DNA of 64,000 nucleotides from Triatoma infestans (GCA_011037195.1 JAAEAF010000638.1:119822-183821); one strand, 5' to 3'. Shown: positions 10,785 to 21,858, counted from the stretch's first letter. Program-made: numbers and translations. The notes: generated by a model from the sequence alone, not told the origin.

Positions 10785-12333
10785 AGTTTTGAAAACTTGA
10801 AAACGATCGCAATATTAGTAAGAGGAAGTAATGCACTATTAAACAACATTATGAAGTAAACGGGATCATAGAAAATTATGATATGATATGTCTTTATCAA
10901 ATTTTTATTTTGTTGGTAAAAGGAAAAATGAATCATGTTATTCATGATTTTTTGTTCAATCCAATTAATGGGATAACTTCAGTATTTTATGTAAACAAAA
11001 ATGAATAACACTATGGCAGTTTAATTTCCCATTCATTTCCTGAACAAAAAAAAAAAACAGGGTGTTACCGTGAATTCTTCATTTTCTACAAGATTGATGA
11101 AATAACAGTATTTACTCTTAACTTTTGGACTTTAAATAGTTTGGTTTTCTCTCTTTCTATTTATCTACTAGATGCTGTATCTTAAAGAGGAAGAGAGAGA
11201 CTTACTATTTTCTCAGCAGTTTTTTTAAAGTTTCCACCGGTAACATACGTTACTTGAAAAATTAAGATTTTTTTTTTTGTAATTTTTCTGTCTAATTCTT
11301 CCTTAACTTCTACAGGGTGTTGTGTACTTTCTGTACATTGAATATAATGTGTGAGTGTTAGTGAATGTTTTGTGGTGTGAGCTCGTGTTAGCCTAACTTA
11401 AGTAACTATATGCAATACAACAACTGTCTTTGCCAAGCCACCTTTATTTGTGTTAGTGTTCGAAATTGTCAAAGGGTGTCAAAGGTAGAAGGCAGATCTG
11501 TGAAGAAGTGGCTTATCCCCTCCCTAAGGGATTGCGTATAGCATCACTCAACTGTTAAAATTCACGGGATATTCCTTTAGGTATTATAATTAATTTTTGG
11601 GGGAGTCAACATCTGAGGTCATTGGCCTCGGACCTTTATACTCTTGTTACTACAAACGGCACTAAAATATGTGTTATTATAAGTAATTTTTCAATCTTTA
11701 ATAATCCTGTCGGTTTTTTTCTGGCTACTAAATCAAGAAATTTCAATAAGAAAACAATTTAATCAAATTATTATTTATATTTTGTTATAAGATTGAACAG
11801 TTGAACAGCGTAGAATATAATGTACAGGTTAGTGAATGAATTAATGAATGAATGATCTAGTTAGCCATGTTGATATAGCGAGGTGCATAATTGATGAGGG
11901 TCAGTTTGTTATATATATATATGTATCATTTATAATATAGTTAATGAGGAACAGTGCCGTTAACTATCCTCCTTCTCAAATAACCATGGCAACAACACCA
12001 ACACTATATATCTAATCACACTAAATTATCTATCCAACAATCTATATTGATAAGTTACCTCAACACATTATTTCCACTTCCCTTCATATCCCTATCTATA
12101 TTGTTAATTATATCTAATTAGTGTAATTTTATAACATACTTATACTCTGCCAAAAAATATTCTGAAGTTTCCAAATTATTCCAAAAACCGGTAACAATTA
12201 GATCTCCATACAACTACCAAGTTCATGATCTGAGTAAATTAAGAATACCTCTGATTACCTCTGGATACCTGATTTAGTGGTGTAGAAATATTGACTAGCA
12301 TCTCTAACGTTAAAGTAGAGCTAGATTGTAGAG
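10785..12333. other. No gene recognised
   Basis: AT-rich spacer. A short stretch at about 11600-11625 (CAACATCTGAGGTCATTGGC) resembles the distal body of SINE family S1 but is too short to call. A TA tract lies near 11911-11922. Confidence 0.55.
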
Positions 12334-13032
12334 CAGAAGGGTCGGCAATCTGTTCTTTGCTCCGGATCTAATTTTACAAATCGAATAAACGAATTGCGCT
12401 CGTGGGGAACTTCCCTCAAAAAAAAAAAAAAAAATTATTAATGCTTGAATAGCTCATGCAATAAAAAAAAATGGTGGGTGCTGCCTATTGGGGAGATGGG
12501 AGAAACATATTTACTATCCCAATCTGAGTTAACATACTCACTGTTAGAATCAGATTTACTTCCACATTTACAATTATTCATTTGAAAATAAGAAAACAGA
12601 AGTTATTAGCATAGAAAATAGTTGATAAGTTAAACCACAAAAAACATCAAACGAAATCCATGTAAGCAGTAAATTCTGTTACCATCAGAAAGTTTTTAAT
12701 ACTGGTTGTCAAAAATCACCCATTTCACGAATTAATGATTGAATACAAAATTAAAATTTAAATTTTTTAAGCACAATAGACTATTAAACACAATAAAACA
12801 AACATGGCTGATTACTGATACCTTAATCAACCAAGATCGTTCTCTAGATTCTATGTTATTTAAAAGATTTTTATCTTCAGGTTTAAGCATACAAAGAAGA
12901 GACTGTGTGTCAATTCCTTCAGTATTATTTCACGAGTTATACTAAAATTGAAATTCAATTAAAAAAAAATGAGGACGTACATAAGACGAGTCACTTGAGA
13001 TGTTTACGCAGGTCACAGGTGGCTGATCACTG
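12334..13032. mobile_element. hAT-like DNA transposon relic
   Basis: The left end, CAGAAGGGTCGGCAATCTGT, and the reverse complement of the right end, CAGTGATCAGCCACCTGTGA, align as hAT-type termini (CAG...TCGGCAACCTG). The flanking octamers, TTGTAGAG and ATCTAAAC, agree at only about half of positions, so an 8-bp duplication has decayed or the ends are slightly off. An AT-rich frame at 12739-12945 has no recognisable transposase motif. Just right of it, CAGCGGTTCTCAATCAGG at ~13039 may start a second hAT-type fragment. Confidence 0.5.
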
Positions 13033-13462
13033 ATCTAAACAGCGGTTCTCAATCAGGGATGTAATGGATAATGGCTATGATAGATTTCTTCTAAAATTGG
13101 TAATTCCACGCCCCCAGGCAACGCCATCCAATGTACAAGTATACCACTGGCGTGGGCAGTTACTTACATTACATAGGAGGCTCTAACTACTCAACTTTGA
13201 TTTGATTATATTTACTTACGAACTCATGTTAAGTTAGCAAATGCTATGGCGATTTACACAGGACTGATATAAATTTGACTTTTGAGGGGCAACATATGTC
13301 TGAGTGAAAATGATTGCCGTTTCTGGCACGATGAAATCTTAATACGGTTTCTATAATTTACATAACTCGGTGACTAAAATTTCATTGATTTGTTTATTGA
13401 TATTTATATATATAGCTGCCGGCGCCAATACTTGAAATTACCAATACTAAGCCTAACGTTAC

Positions 13463-13757
13463 TGTAACAGCAATCAAAGAGAGCAAGAGAAGCTCAACCA
13501 CTCTCTCGGACTGGAGTGGGAGAAGCTGTATAAATATAGCGAAGGACAGTCCATAAAAACACAGCTGAAAGCAGTTCAGTACATCCAATCGCTACGTGAC
13601 ATTTTCATACCACTCTACCTTAAACATTTCTCTATTGTAAAGTCCAGGCAATCTGTGTCTCTTAATTAATATAATAGTTAACCAGTGTTAACCAAATCTT
13701 CTTCTTATATCATCAACCAGGCCTAAATTCTTTCCAGCTAACACATTCATTATATTA
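13463..13757 (+). repeat. 5' LTR of the miniature element
   Basis: Starts TGTAACAGCAATC. TATAAATA at 13529-13536 is a credible TATA box downstream of CACTCTCTCGGACTGGAG. It ends ATTATATTA one base before the primer site. It pairs with the repeat at 13827-14119. Confidence 0.82.
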
Positions 13758-13758
13758 G

Positions 13759-13779
13759 TGGCAGCATAGTTCGAATCCC
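13759..13779 (+). other. Primer binding site
   Basis: TGGCAGCATAGTTCGAAT reads as the complement of a tRNA 3' end: CCA, a seven-base acceptor strand, then the T-arm sequence GUUCGAA in reverse sense. It starts one base after the 5' LTR, the expected place for minus-strand priming. The tRNA species is not identified. Confidence 0.7.
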
Positions 13780-13816
13780 GCTTCAGCTTTCGAAAAAAAA
13801 AGATAAGTCATTTTTT

Positions 13817-13826
13817 GAGGGGATGA
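13817..13826 (+). other. Polypurine tract
   Basis: GAGGGGATGA directly precedes the TGTAAC start of the 3' LTR, after a T run, as expected for the plus-strand primer. One T interrupts the purines. Confidence 0.65.
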
Positions 13827-14119
13827 TGTAACAGCAACCAAGAGAGCAAGAGAAGCTCAACCACTCTCTCGGACTGGAGTAGGAGAAACTGTATAAATAT
13901 AGCGACGGACAGTCCATAAAAACACAGTTGAAATCAGTTCAGTACATCCAATCGTTACGTGTCATTATCATACCACTCTACCTTAAACATTTCTCTATTG
14001 TAAAGTCCAGGCAGTGTGTGTCTTTAATATATAATAGTTAATCAGTGTTAACCAAGTCTTCTTCTTATATCATCAACCAGACCTAAATTCTCTCCACCAA
14101 ACACATCCAGTATATCACA
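13827..14119 (+). repeat. 3' LTR of the miniature element
   Basis: Starts TGTAACAGCAACC. TATAAATA lies at 13892-13899. The sequence follows the 5' LTR throughout with about 20 substitutions and a few one- or two-base gaps. It ends TATATCA or TATATCACA. Confidence 0.82.
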
Positions 14120-14290
14120 GTTCCCCCGAAATCCACCTAACCAACTTTTTCGGAAAAATATTCCAACAAAAGTAATATGTGCATTTCTAGTTGATGGATT
14201 TTAGGCTTCTGTCAGACGTAACGACTCCCTTTACGAGCCACTTCATTCGCGACTTTGCTAGCGACTTGTTTGAAATGAAATAGTATGAAA

Positions 14291-14482
14291 ATGGAAGTTG
14301 AAGAAATAGCTGCGCTCGCCTATTTGTAACTTAATAGAAAAAAAATCAAAGGAAATGAAGATTTTGGATCCATCCGACTCTACAAGAGAAAACGTCCCAA
14401 AGTTTATTTTATACAGTTTACCCACGCTTGAGAGAAGATAAAGTCAAATTTTTCAATTTCTGTAGAATGCCTGGTTGCTTCA
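14291..14482 (+). pseudogene. Harbinger-type transposase N-terminus, broken
   Basis: Begins MEVEEIAALAYL, then after stops and a frame change reads RFWIHPTLQEKTSQSLFYTV followed by YPRLREDKVKFFNFCRM. That order (small N-terminal helix, R-R/F-W-x-H-P, then F.T.v..LR.D..KF..F.RM) is the conserved N-terminal region of PIF/Harbinger transposases. The DDE catalytic core is absent, removed by the internal deletion. It could not have acted without a related element supplying transposase. Confidence 0.72.
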
Positions 14483-14621
14483 TTTGATAAACTTCTTGCC
14501 ATTTCACAAGAGAATCTAACACTTCGCGATTCCAATAATTATTATTGGACACGTCCCATACTGCAAGACGCTTTTCAATTTCAAAAATCAAATTTTCAAT
14601 GTCGAGTTCTTCCCGATCCAT
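14418..14621 (-). pseudogene. MADF-type accessory protein of Harbinger, N-terminal part
   Basis: Frame of 67 residues starting MDREELDIENLIFEIEK, then RLAVWDVSNNNYWNREVLDS and WQEVY. These match MADF features: an N-terminal helix, the (P/L)-x-(L/V)-W-D motif, a Y-x-(N/D)-(R/K) turn and a W.ev helix. Such DNA-binding proteins assist Harbinger transposase. The last ~20 residues run through the antisense of the transposase remnant, so the true C-terminus was lost at the deletion point near 14485. The ATG is a good start for the family. Confidence 0.68.
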
Positions 14622-14776
14622 AATAACAAGTCGCCGCTATACAGCTGTCCGTGTGATTGCACTGTGATAAATACACTTGTTGATGGTATGGCTAGTGGCT
14701 CACCGAGTTGGGGAGTGTCGACTATGGCGTGCCACTTGGCAAGTGGCGCCACTTCGTGTAACAGAAACAGTAGAAT

Positions 14777-15328
14777 GTGTGATGGGTGCAAGAAATTATA
14801 TCTATTTTAATTGAAGAAAATTATGATAAAAATGCGAGCATGGTGGCAAAAGGGTAACCCAGGTAGAAGAAATACAGTTACAAGAAGAGTTCAACAGTCA
14901 AAAACAGACATTCAAGCAGTACACTTGTTTTTCATTCTCTTAGAATCAGTGGCAGTTTAAGTTAAAACATAAGAGTTTATTCCAACTAATTGCAGTAAAT
15001 TAATAAGCATATTACTGTGTTATTAATTTACTGCAATTAGTTGGAATAAACTCTTATGTTATAACTTAAACTGCCACTGATTCTAAAAGAGCGAAAAACA
15101 AGTGTAATGCTTGAATGTCTCTTTTAGACTGCTTTTGAAGGAATGTCTTCTAACTGTTCGTTCAAATCTTCCCCTGTGGGAAGAAGGGGTAGACAATGCT
15201 AACAAGGTTCATGAACTCTTCCTGTAACTGTATTTCTTCTGGCTAGGTTACCCTTTTGCCACCATGCTCGCATTTTTCTCATAATTTTCTTCAATTAAAA
15301 TAGATATAATTTCTTGCATCCATCACAA
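14777..15328. repeat. Long palindrome (230 and 309-bp arms, 13-bp spacer)
   Basis: The left arm, 14777-15006, is the reverse complement of 15020-15328 with few differences. The main one is an ~80-bp segment present only in the right arm (about 15130-15225). The spacer is GCATATTACTGTG. The outer parts contain GCGAGCATGGTGGCAAAAGG in both arms. The weak minus-strand translation ARRNTVTG...EDLNEQLEDIPSKAV is not assigned. It adjoins the Harbinger relic. It may be a foldback transposon or a tail-to-tail duplication of transposon sequence. Confidence 0.9.
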
Positions 15329-15992
15329 ATGAATATGTGGCGTGATACGAGTTCCTACGTCTGACCTAAGTTTATTCCTGTCGTATCTAAATGTTATATG
15401 AAGTTTAAGATTCCTACGAGATTATTCCTGCGACTCAAGTGATCCCAAAACTGGTAATTCCGGTAAAAACTGAATTTCGAAAATCTGACACTCTAGTTAT
15501 AATAAGCAGTTTCTCTTAAGAGAATTTATTAATTGCCAATATTAAGAGGAACGATTGCGATTTTGTCAAATTTTTCACCGAAAATACAAGTTCTGAGGTC
15601 CCCTCAATTCGAAAAAATGTTTTTTGCGAAATGTTTGTAAGTGGTTGAATGTAAGGCTGAGAGGGGTGCAAATAGTGTGGTAGGTGATGTTCCAATGTTT
15701 AGGAGGTCAATGGTAGGAAAGTGAATGAAGGTAAAAAAAGTGGTTGTTTATTGATGCAATATGCAATGGACCGATAGCACTACAAAGAAGAGAAAGTCCG
15801 TAAGATCATAATTGAAACTATTGTTAAAAATCCATATTATGCATTTGTTAATTACGACCAAAATAATTAAGAAGCTATTCTATTTAACCTTTGGTTAATG
15901 ATCACGATGAGAAAAATAAATTTCCTAATTAATATAAAAATTAATTAAACTGATAAATTCATTAAATTGATCCAGAGGGCATTAAACTAAAA
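15329..15992. other. No gene; two WR1-like fragments
   Basis: About 15430-15530 resembles the WR1 end block reversed (TTCCGGTAAAAACTGAATTTC, GTTTCTCTTAAGAG). About 15550-15640 resembles it forward (TTTTTCACCGAAAATACAAG, GAGGTCCCCTCAATTCGAAA). The rest is AT-rich spacer. Confidence 0.5.
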
Positions 15993-16164
15993 TATTTATT
16001 TATTTTTTTACTTTTTATTTGCCATTTACAACTGTACTATGGCTCCCGCAATCACCACCCCCCCCCGTATCCCCAACATTAACACCGGTAACCCCCCGGG
16101 TGGTACCACCTCCGGCGGCCCCGAGTTGAGACTTCGAATGGTGATCATCCAGTGATGACCTCCA

Positions 16165-18818
16165 TTAGTCAACAAGGTGATCGCGAGGCCAACGACGCCT
16201 CAGTCGCCTTCGGGGGTTGGAAGGAAGTGTGGTTGAGGATAAGTTAGCTGCTAATGGATTAGGATGTGTTGATAAGTTTTTGTGAAATTTATTTTAACGT
16301 GTTTTAGTAAGTTCGGATATAAAAGGAATTTTGAGATCTTTATGTATAGTTAGGTTACTGACATAGAATGGAGCGTTTACAATGCGGCGGAGGATTTTAG
16401 ATTGAAGAGTTTGTAATCGGTTGATATTAGATCGTTTAGCTGAACCGTAAAGTTCCAGTCCGTAAGTCCATATAGACTAGGAGGGATAGATACAGTCGTC
16501 TTTTATTATGAAGTGTTAGTTTTGACCGGTGATCAAGTAGTCTGGCTAGAAGCTTATATCTTTTGTTTAATTCTATTCGTTTAAGTCGTGTATGAGGATT
16601 CCAGGTGAGTCTCTTGTCGAGGTATAGTCCCAGGTACCGCACATGGTCGGCTGAAGGAATAGGAGAATTATGTAAGTAGACAGGGACAAGAGTTTTCCGT
16701 TTCAGTGTAAAGACTATGTATTTTGATTTATGTGGATTAATTTTTATTCGCCATTTTTGCAACCAAGGTTCTAGTGAATTTAGATGTGATTGTACAGAGC
16801 GGACAGAGAGCGTGGGATCATTGTGTGTGGAGAGAATTGCAGTGTCGTCAGCAAAGGTGTATATAGAAGTAGAGGGAAGTGTAGGTAAGTCGGATGTGTA
16901 GATTGAATAAAGTAGTGGGGCTAAGACACTGCCTTGAGGTACTCCAGCAAGAATAGGATGTATAGAGGATTCGGAAGTGCGTTCAATTATCTGGAAGAAG
17001 CGTTCGGAAAGATAGGATTTGAGAATGAGGTAATAATTGCTAGGTAGAATTCGCCTGAGTTTTAATAGAAGACCTTCGTGCCATACACGATCGAAGGCCT
17101 GTGAAATGTCTAAAAACACTCCAGCGCAAAACTCCTTGCGTTCAAGTGAAGTGGCGATGGTGTCTACTACTCGGTGAGCCTGCTGTATTGTAGAGTGGCG
17201 GCTGCGGAAACCAAATTGGTGGTTTGGTAGTACTTTCAGAGTCTCTACAATTTCTAGAAGACGCGAAAGAAGGAGTCTCTCAATATTTTCCCTAGGATCG
17301 GAAGGAGGCTAATAGGACGGTAGGAAGAAGGCTGATGAGTTGGCTTTTTGGGTTTAGGTATCATTTTAATATTAGAGAATTTCCAAAGAATGGGATAATA
17401 AGTAGTTCGTAGTATTGAATTATATATGGTAGTGAGGAAGACTATAGCTTTTTTAGGTAGGTGGTGAAGAACTTGGGCTGTTATTAGATCGTATCCCGGG
17501 CTCTTATTTTTAGGAAGGTTGTTAATTGTCTTTTTGACTTGAGTGGGGTTAAATGCTTTAGGAGGAAGAGAAAGAGGTAAAGGTGCGCCTAGTTCTGTGT
17601 TAACTTCAGAGGATAGGTGGGCTGCAAATAATTCTGCTTTTTCTTGGGCTGATTTGGCCCAAGCACCGTCAGTAGAACGAAGAGGTAAAGAGGTATGTTG
17701 GAATTTTAAAATTCGTTTAGTTGCCGTCCAAAGTGAGTTGTCGTCAGTGGTCAGTGATTTTGTATATTGGACATATTGATTATTGTAGTATTTGTGGAGT
17801 TCATTTTTAAGTTTTCTTGTAAGTTGATTAAATTGTTGTTTATGAGAGGGGTATCTTGTACGTTGCCAAAGAGACCTAGCTTGTCGTTTCTGAGTTATAA
17901 GAGATCTTATGTAAAGAGGAAGGTTGTTTGGTATTCGTCTAGTTTGTGTAGTTGTACAGTTGTCGTCGCTTGCCTTATGCTTTGTTGTATAGCAGTTGTA
18001 AAGTTGTAGACTGCATCGTCTACTTGTTGAGGTGTTTTGAGAGACGTCTGAAGATTAATTTTTTGTTCGAGTAAATCCCTAAAGGAGTCCCAGTCAATCG
18101 GTCCGTTGATTAGTGTTGGCCTGGAAGGGGAGCGTTTAGGGTGTATGTCTATTGTAAGCATAACTGGACTGTGGTCAAATGATAGGTCATCTAAGGTAAA
18201 TGCGTCGGTATGGAGGGATGAAATGTTAGAGCAGATGAAAAATTCAAGAAGGTCAGGACGTTTGTTTAAAGCAGCAGGCCAGTAGGTTGGTTGAGAAGGA
18301 GAGATATAGGAGAATTTAGTTTGAGAGAGAGCATTGTAAAGGACACGTCCTCTTGGGTTCGCCACTCGACTTCCCCAGCGAGGGTGTTTCGCGTTGTAAT
18401 CACCACCGCTTATGAATCGGGAGCCTAAAGATTGAAAGAAGGATAAAAATTGATTTTGATATATTGTTTGATTTGGAGGGCAATACACTGCAGCTATGGT
18501 ATAATTAAAGGGTTCACTTTGAAGAGAGATAAGAGTGGGTTGTAGAGAGTAAGTAGCGTTGCTTGGAATAAGGAAATGAGTTAAAGAATTTCTTATAAGG
18601 ATAGCGGAACCGCCATGTGCGGTACCATCAGGATGATCAGTGCGGCAGATTTTGTAGTCAGTGATAAAGAAACGTGTTTTCTCTGTGAAGTGTGTCTCTG
18701 TTATGAGGGCAATGTCGATTCGTCTTTCATGTAGTAGGATATTTAATTCTTGTCTGTGGTTAGTCAGTCCGTTCGCATTCCATAACAGTATGGTGAGAGA
18801 GAATTGTGTGAGAGGCAC
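16165..18818 (-). pseudogene. Jockey-type ORF2: AP endonuclease and reverse transcriptase, broken
   Basis: The endonuclease (17907-18818) shows WNANGL, ITETH, the AAVYCPP strand, GGDYNAKHPRWG and FDHSP, the catalytic set of APE-type nucleases that nick the target. The reverse transcriptase follows: PKPKKPTHQPSSYRPISLLP near 17300, FLDISQAFDRVWHEGL, GVPQGSVLAPLLY and FADDTAIL (catalytic Asp pair intact). Breaks: a frameshift near 17935, another near 17285, another near 16475 in the thumb, and an in-frame TAA at 16294-16296 before a C-terminal stretch containing HKNLSTHPNPLA. That stretch ends at ~16165. The endonuclease frame has no clear ATG: 18818 is GTG and the frame stays open to about 18926. 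No RNase H domain follows, as in the Jockey clade. Active-site motifs survive although the frame is dead, so decay is moderate. Confidence 0.9.
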
Positions 18819-19014
18819 TAAGGAGTAAGGCGAGGAAGTAAAGTGTTGACTACTGTGGTGAGGAGTGTTATGAGCGGTGTAAGGAGGCTTTTGAAATCTG
18901 AGAGGAAAGAGTTTAATACATTAGCGACATCAGATGTGGAAGGTTGAAGGAGTCTCTGAGGCGACGGCGTCCCCGCGACCACCCGGGCATAGGTCAGATG
19001 ATTGTTGTTGGCTG

Positions 19015-20135
19015 CTAGGGTGTCTTGGTGTGGTGATGTTGGGAGATATCTTGAAGACGCTGTAGGTTGTTGATGGCAGTGTTTTCTTCTTTGGCTCTAT
19101 TGACTGCAGACGGATGATTGTACACTGGTGGTCTTTTTCTGGAGCGTTTTAGTTCTCTATAAACTATGCACCCTTTGTAGCTAGCACTATGTTGGTTATT
19201 ACATAATGCACAAGTGGGTGGGGTTGAACTTGGTTTACTGCAGTCTTGTGTGAGATGGTCTCCGGCACATTTGACACAACGTGGTCGGTGTTGACAATAA
19301 CTTTTTGTGTGGCCATATTCCTGGCATCTCTTGCACTGAACTATGACGCGCTGCTTATGTGGTTCTTCTATTTTTATTTTCGTGTAGCATAGTAGCTCTA
19401 TGTCAAATACTTCCTTGTTATTACTGTTAGGTTCAAGATCAACGAAGAAAAGAGGCAGTGTCTGTTTAGTGATTGGATGAATCACCGGCGTGATGTTGCG
19501 GGCCACATGTCCGAGTTCCGACAGTTCTTGTTTAATGAAATCAATGGGAGTACTTTGATGCAGATGTCTAATGACAATGCGATATGCTTTTTCTTGTTGT
19601 AGCTGGTATGTGTGATAGTCTGCGTTCTTTCCCTTAAGGTAGTGGATGATGTTCCTGTAGCCATCCACAGTTTTAGGGTTAATAATAAGTCTGTTGCTCG
19701 AGCTTTGCATGTAAAGTTGTTTGGTCCGGTTAACTGTGTGAGGGCTTTGCATAATTCTACATATTTTGTGACATTTTTTAGATAAATGGGGGGTGGTTTT
19801 GGGGTTCGCGGTGGCTCTGATGGTGTTGTGGTTTCCATGTCATTGTGGATGGCGAGGGGAGAGAATGGGTTGTAGGTAAGTATATCTGGAGCTACTACTG
19901 TATTCTCCGTAGACGTTTGAAGTGTGCTATTTTGTTCTGAAAATAAGTTGGGTAGTTGTTTGGGGTCGAGTGATAATGGTTGGTTTCCGCTTGTGCGAGC
20001 ACTTTTCTTTTTGCTTTTGGGTGGTGTATAGTTCTGGGAATTCGGTTTCCTTTTTGTTGGTTTTGAGGTAACTGAGGATGTGGATTCATTATCTGTTGAG
20101 GAAGTGGCATAGGTTGTATCATTAAGATTCATCAT
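19015..20135 (-). pseudogene. Jockey-type ORF1: zinc-knuckle RNA-binding protein, frameshifted
   Basis: I place the start at the ATG at 20133-20135 (MMNLNDTTYATSS), since upstream codons of the frame lack ATG. The first ~150 residues are Ser/Thr/Pro/Lys-rich and end in PPPIYLKNVTKYVELC. A frameshift near 19680 then moves the reading to the second frame, where YHTYQLQQEKAYRIVIRHLH and ELGHVARNI mark the pre-knuckle RNA-binding domain. Three zinc knuckles follow: CKRCQEYGHTKSYC, CVKCAGDHLTQDC and CALCNNQHSASYKGC. The C-terminus is basic (RELKRSRKRPP). ORF1 proteins of this type coat the element RNA. It lies ~200 bp upstream of ORF2 on the same strand. Confidence 0.88.
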
Positions 20136-20290
20136 AGTGATAGTAAACAGCACAGAGAAAATTAAAGTTTATGGATGAGGAGGTTACTTTTTAATAGTGA
20201 CGAGATTAATGTACAGAGAGAAGAGATTTTTTGTATATATATAAATTTACACGAACTCACAGTATTTAGAATAAAACTAACCAATAAACA

Positions 20291-21129
20291 TAGAAAATAT
20301 ATACAATCATAATAATTACAACGGTCTCTAAATTTAGTTTATAATTTAAATGTCAAAAAAAATTTATTTACACTTTAAGGTTAGGTGAATTTCACTTATT
20401 GTCACTGTACATAAAAAAAAAACTGATATTTCGCTCGCACAGGATTAATAATTGCTAAAAGTACTTACAGTTTATTGTAATAGTCACTAAATTTTCGCTT
20501 TTAAACTTCAAAATTTTCAAGATTTAAAACTGACAAATTTTTAGTAACTTTCACATATAACCATCCTTTTTAAATTTAAGTTCTAAATCATACCAGGGTT
20601 TACTGAAAATATTTATTAAAACTATATATTATATAAAAATGAAATAATCTCATTCATTAAGAATACTGTTGTTACTGCTAGAGTTGAATAATATGCTAAT
20701 TAAACTTCAATATGTTCACTCCATTTATAAGGTAAAATATTCAATTAAATTATTAATTATTCCTTAATAAGATTATTAAATATAAAACTTTCAACAGTAC
20801 TCTCTCTTTACAATAACATTTAGATTTTATGAAACTAAATAAAGTAAACAAAAATAAAATTTAAAATTAATTTTCTCGCATTATAATATAGTCATAATAA
20901 AATTCTCTCCCATTGTATTTTCAATTTAATTCATATACCAATTAATTAGTAATATCAACATTATTAAACTGGAGTAGCAGTAAATGTGAAGGGTGAGCAG
21001 ATATTCCAGGTGATAAACTTGTTAAAACAACAGTAGTTCAAAACTTTTGCTAATTAACTCTTGTTGTATAAATAGTCAGACTTTGTACGCACCATTGCTT
21101 TATCAGAAGATGTAACATTGAAAAGTGCG
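20291..21129. other. No gene recognised
   Basis: Very AT-rich. It may include the 5' UTR of the Jockey-type element (minus strand) in its first part. No open frame with a domain is seen. Confidence 0.5.
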
Positions 21130-21333
21130 GCACTGAAGGCACTTGGGGCATTCAGAACCACCTCTTCCTCAGTCAGGGAGTGTAGAGACTCCGTGGAGCT
21201 AATTTCCCGGCACATTACATGCGGCTAGTATGGGTGCCGGGGCATAAAGAGATAGAATGCAATGAGACAGCCGACTAACTGACCAGGCACGGAGCGAATA
21301 CTCCATTCTGTGGGCCGGAGCCGATCCTATTAA
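21130..21333 (+). pseudogene. RNase H fragment of a non-LTR element, relic
   Basis: Plus-strand translation reads ALKALGAFRTTSSSVREC, then LVWVPGHKEIECNETAD, a stop, and LTRHGANTPFCGPEPIL. This matches the second half of the RNase H fold: the A-L-K-A-L helix, the (W)VPGH strand-loop and the N-E-x-A-D catalytic Asp, followed by G(A/S)..PF.GPEP. A frame change lies between the first two blocks (~21215). Upstream and downstream parts are missing. Confidence 0.8.
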
Positions 21334-21858
21334 ATATTACAAATAATAGTGATATACAGTGAAAGTATATGCAAACAAGAAGAATATAATTTGCAAACAA
21401 GTTTTTGATTTATAAATTGATTTTTTACTTTTTCCAAAATTCTATTCCTTTTTTTTTCATTTAATATTCTCTTTCTTCTTTTTCTGTTTTACTTATGTAT
21501 TTTAGTATCATTATTATTGTTTATTTAATGTTAATTATTTTACTATCTAATTATGAAAAATAAGTACTTTTAATTATATATAAAAATATTGTAATTACGA
21601 AGCAACTGACAGAATGGTCTGTCAGTTAGTGTATTTTTATTTTTATTTTCATTTGTATAGTTTGCTTATTATTATTATTAATAGTGATATACACTTTTAA
21701 ATGTGTAATAAACATACTATTTACAGAGAATCATTGTGGCCATTCTTTTTGAGAAAATCGTTAAAAAAACTGAAGGAAAAAAAAAGAAAATCCAGTAATG
21801 TTTTTCTTCCAATACTAGGGATTTTGTTCTAAACATCTTTTGATATTAAAACAGAATA

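Larger units (their letters stand above)
13463..14119 (+). mobile_element. Miniature LTR retrotransposon (TRIM-like)
   Basis: Two direct repeats of ~293-295 bp enclose an internal region of only about 69 bp. That region has a tRNA-complementary primer site directly after the first repeat and a purine run directly before the second. Both repeats begin TGTAACAGCAA, and the second can end in ACA. The flanks GTTAC (13458-13462) and GTTCC (14120-14124) could be a 5-bp target duplication with one mismatch. There is no gag or pol, so it would depend on another element. The repeats differ at roughly 20 positions, so it is not recent. Alternatively it is an internally deleted copy of a larger element. 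Confidence 0.82.
14205..14768. mobile_element. Internally deleted PIF/Harbinger-like transposon
   Basis: Holds both Harbinger-type genes as remnants in convergent orientation: a transposase N-terminus on plus and a MADF-type accessory protein on minus. Their similarities meet near 14485, so the middle of the element was lost there. The ends GCTTCTGTCAGACG (14205-14218) and, reversed, GTTTCTGTTACACG (14755-14768) match at 11 of 14 bases. A 3-bp target duplication is not convincing. Confidence 0.68.
15993..20290 (-). mobile_element. Jockey-type non-LTR retrotransposon, full-length but inactive
   Basis: Minus-strand element with ORF1 (zinc-knuckle protein), a ~200-bp spacer, ORF2 (AP endonuclease plus reverse transcriptase, no RNase H), a GC-rich 3' UTR (about 16020-16164) and an A/T-rich tail near 15993-16010. 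Both ORFs carry frameshifts. The 3' end is recognisable from the tail. The 5' end is uncertain, since only AT-rich sequence lies above 20153. A second copy of the extreme 3' end occurs at 47035-47090. No target duplication was identified. Confidence 0.85.

Noticed and set aside
11600..11625. SINE S1 fragment
   Set aside because: Only about 20 matching bases, not enough to separate from chance.
12739..12945. 68-residue frame inside the hAT-like relic
   Set aside because: No BED finger, RNase-H-like core or dimerisation motif of hAT transposases can be seen.
13766..13795. tRNA gene from the GTTCGAATCCCG sequence
   Set aside because: It is better explained as part of the primer site and short interior of the miniature LTR element. 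No A box or cloverleaf.
16716..16901. Plus-strand frame opposite the reverse transcriptase
   Set aside because: Shadow of the antisense Jockey ORF2. The same holds for 17543-18009, and for 22080-22574 opposite the RNase H ORF.
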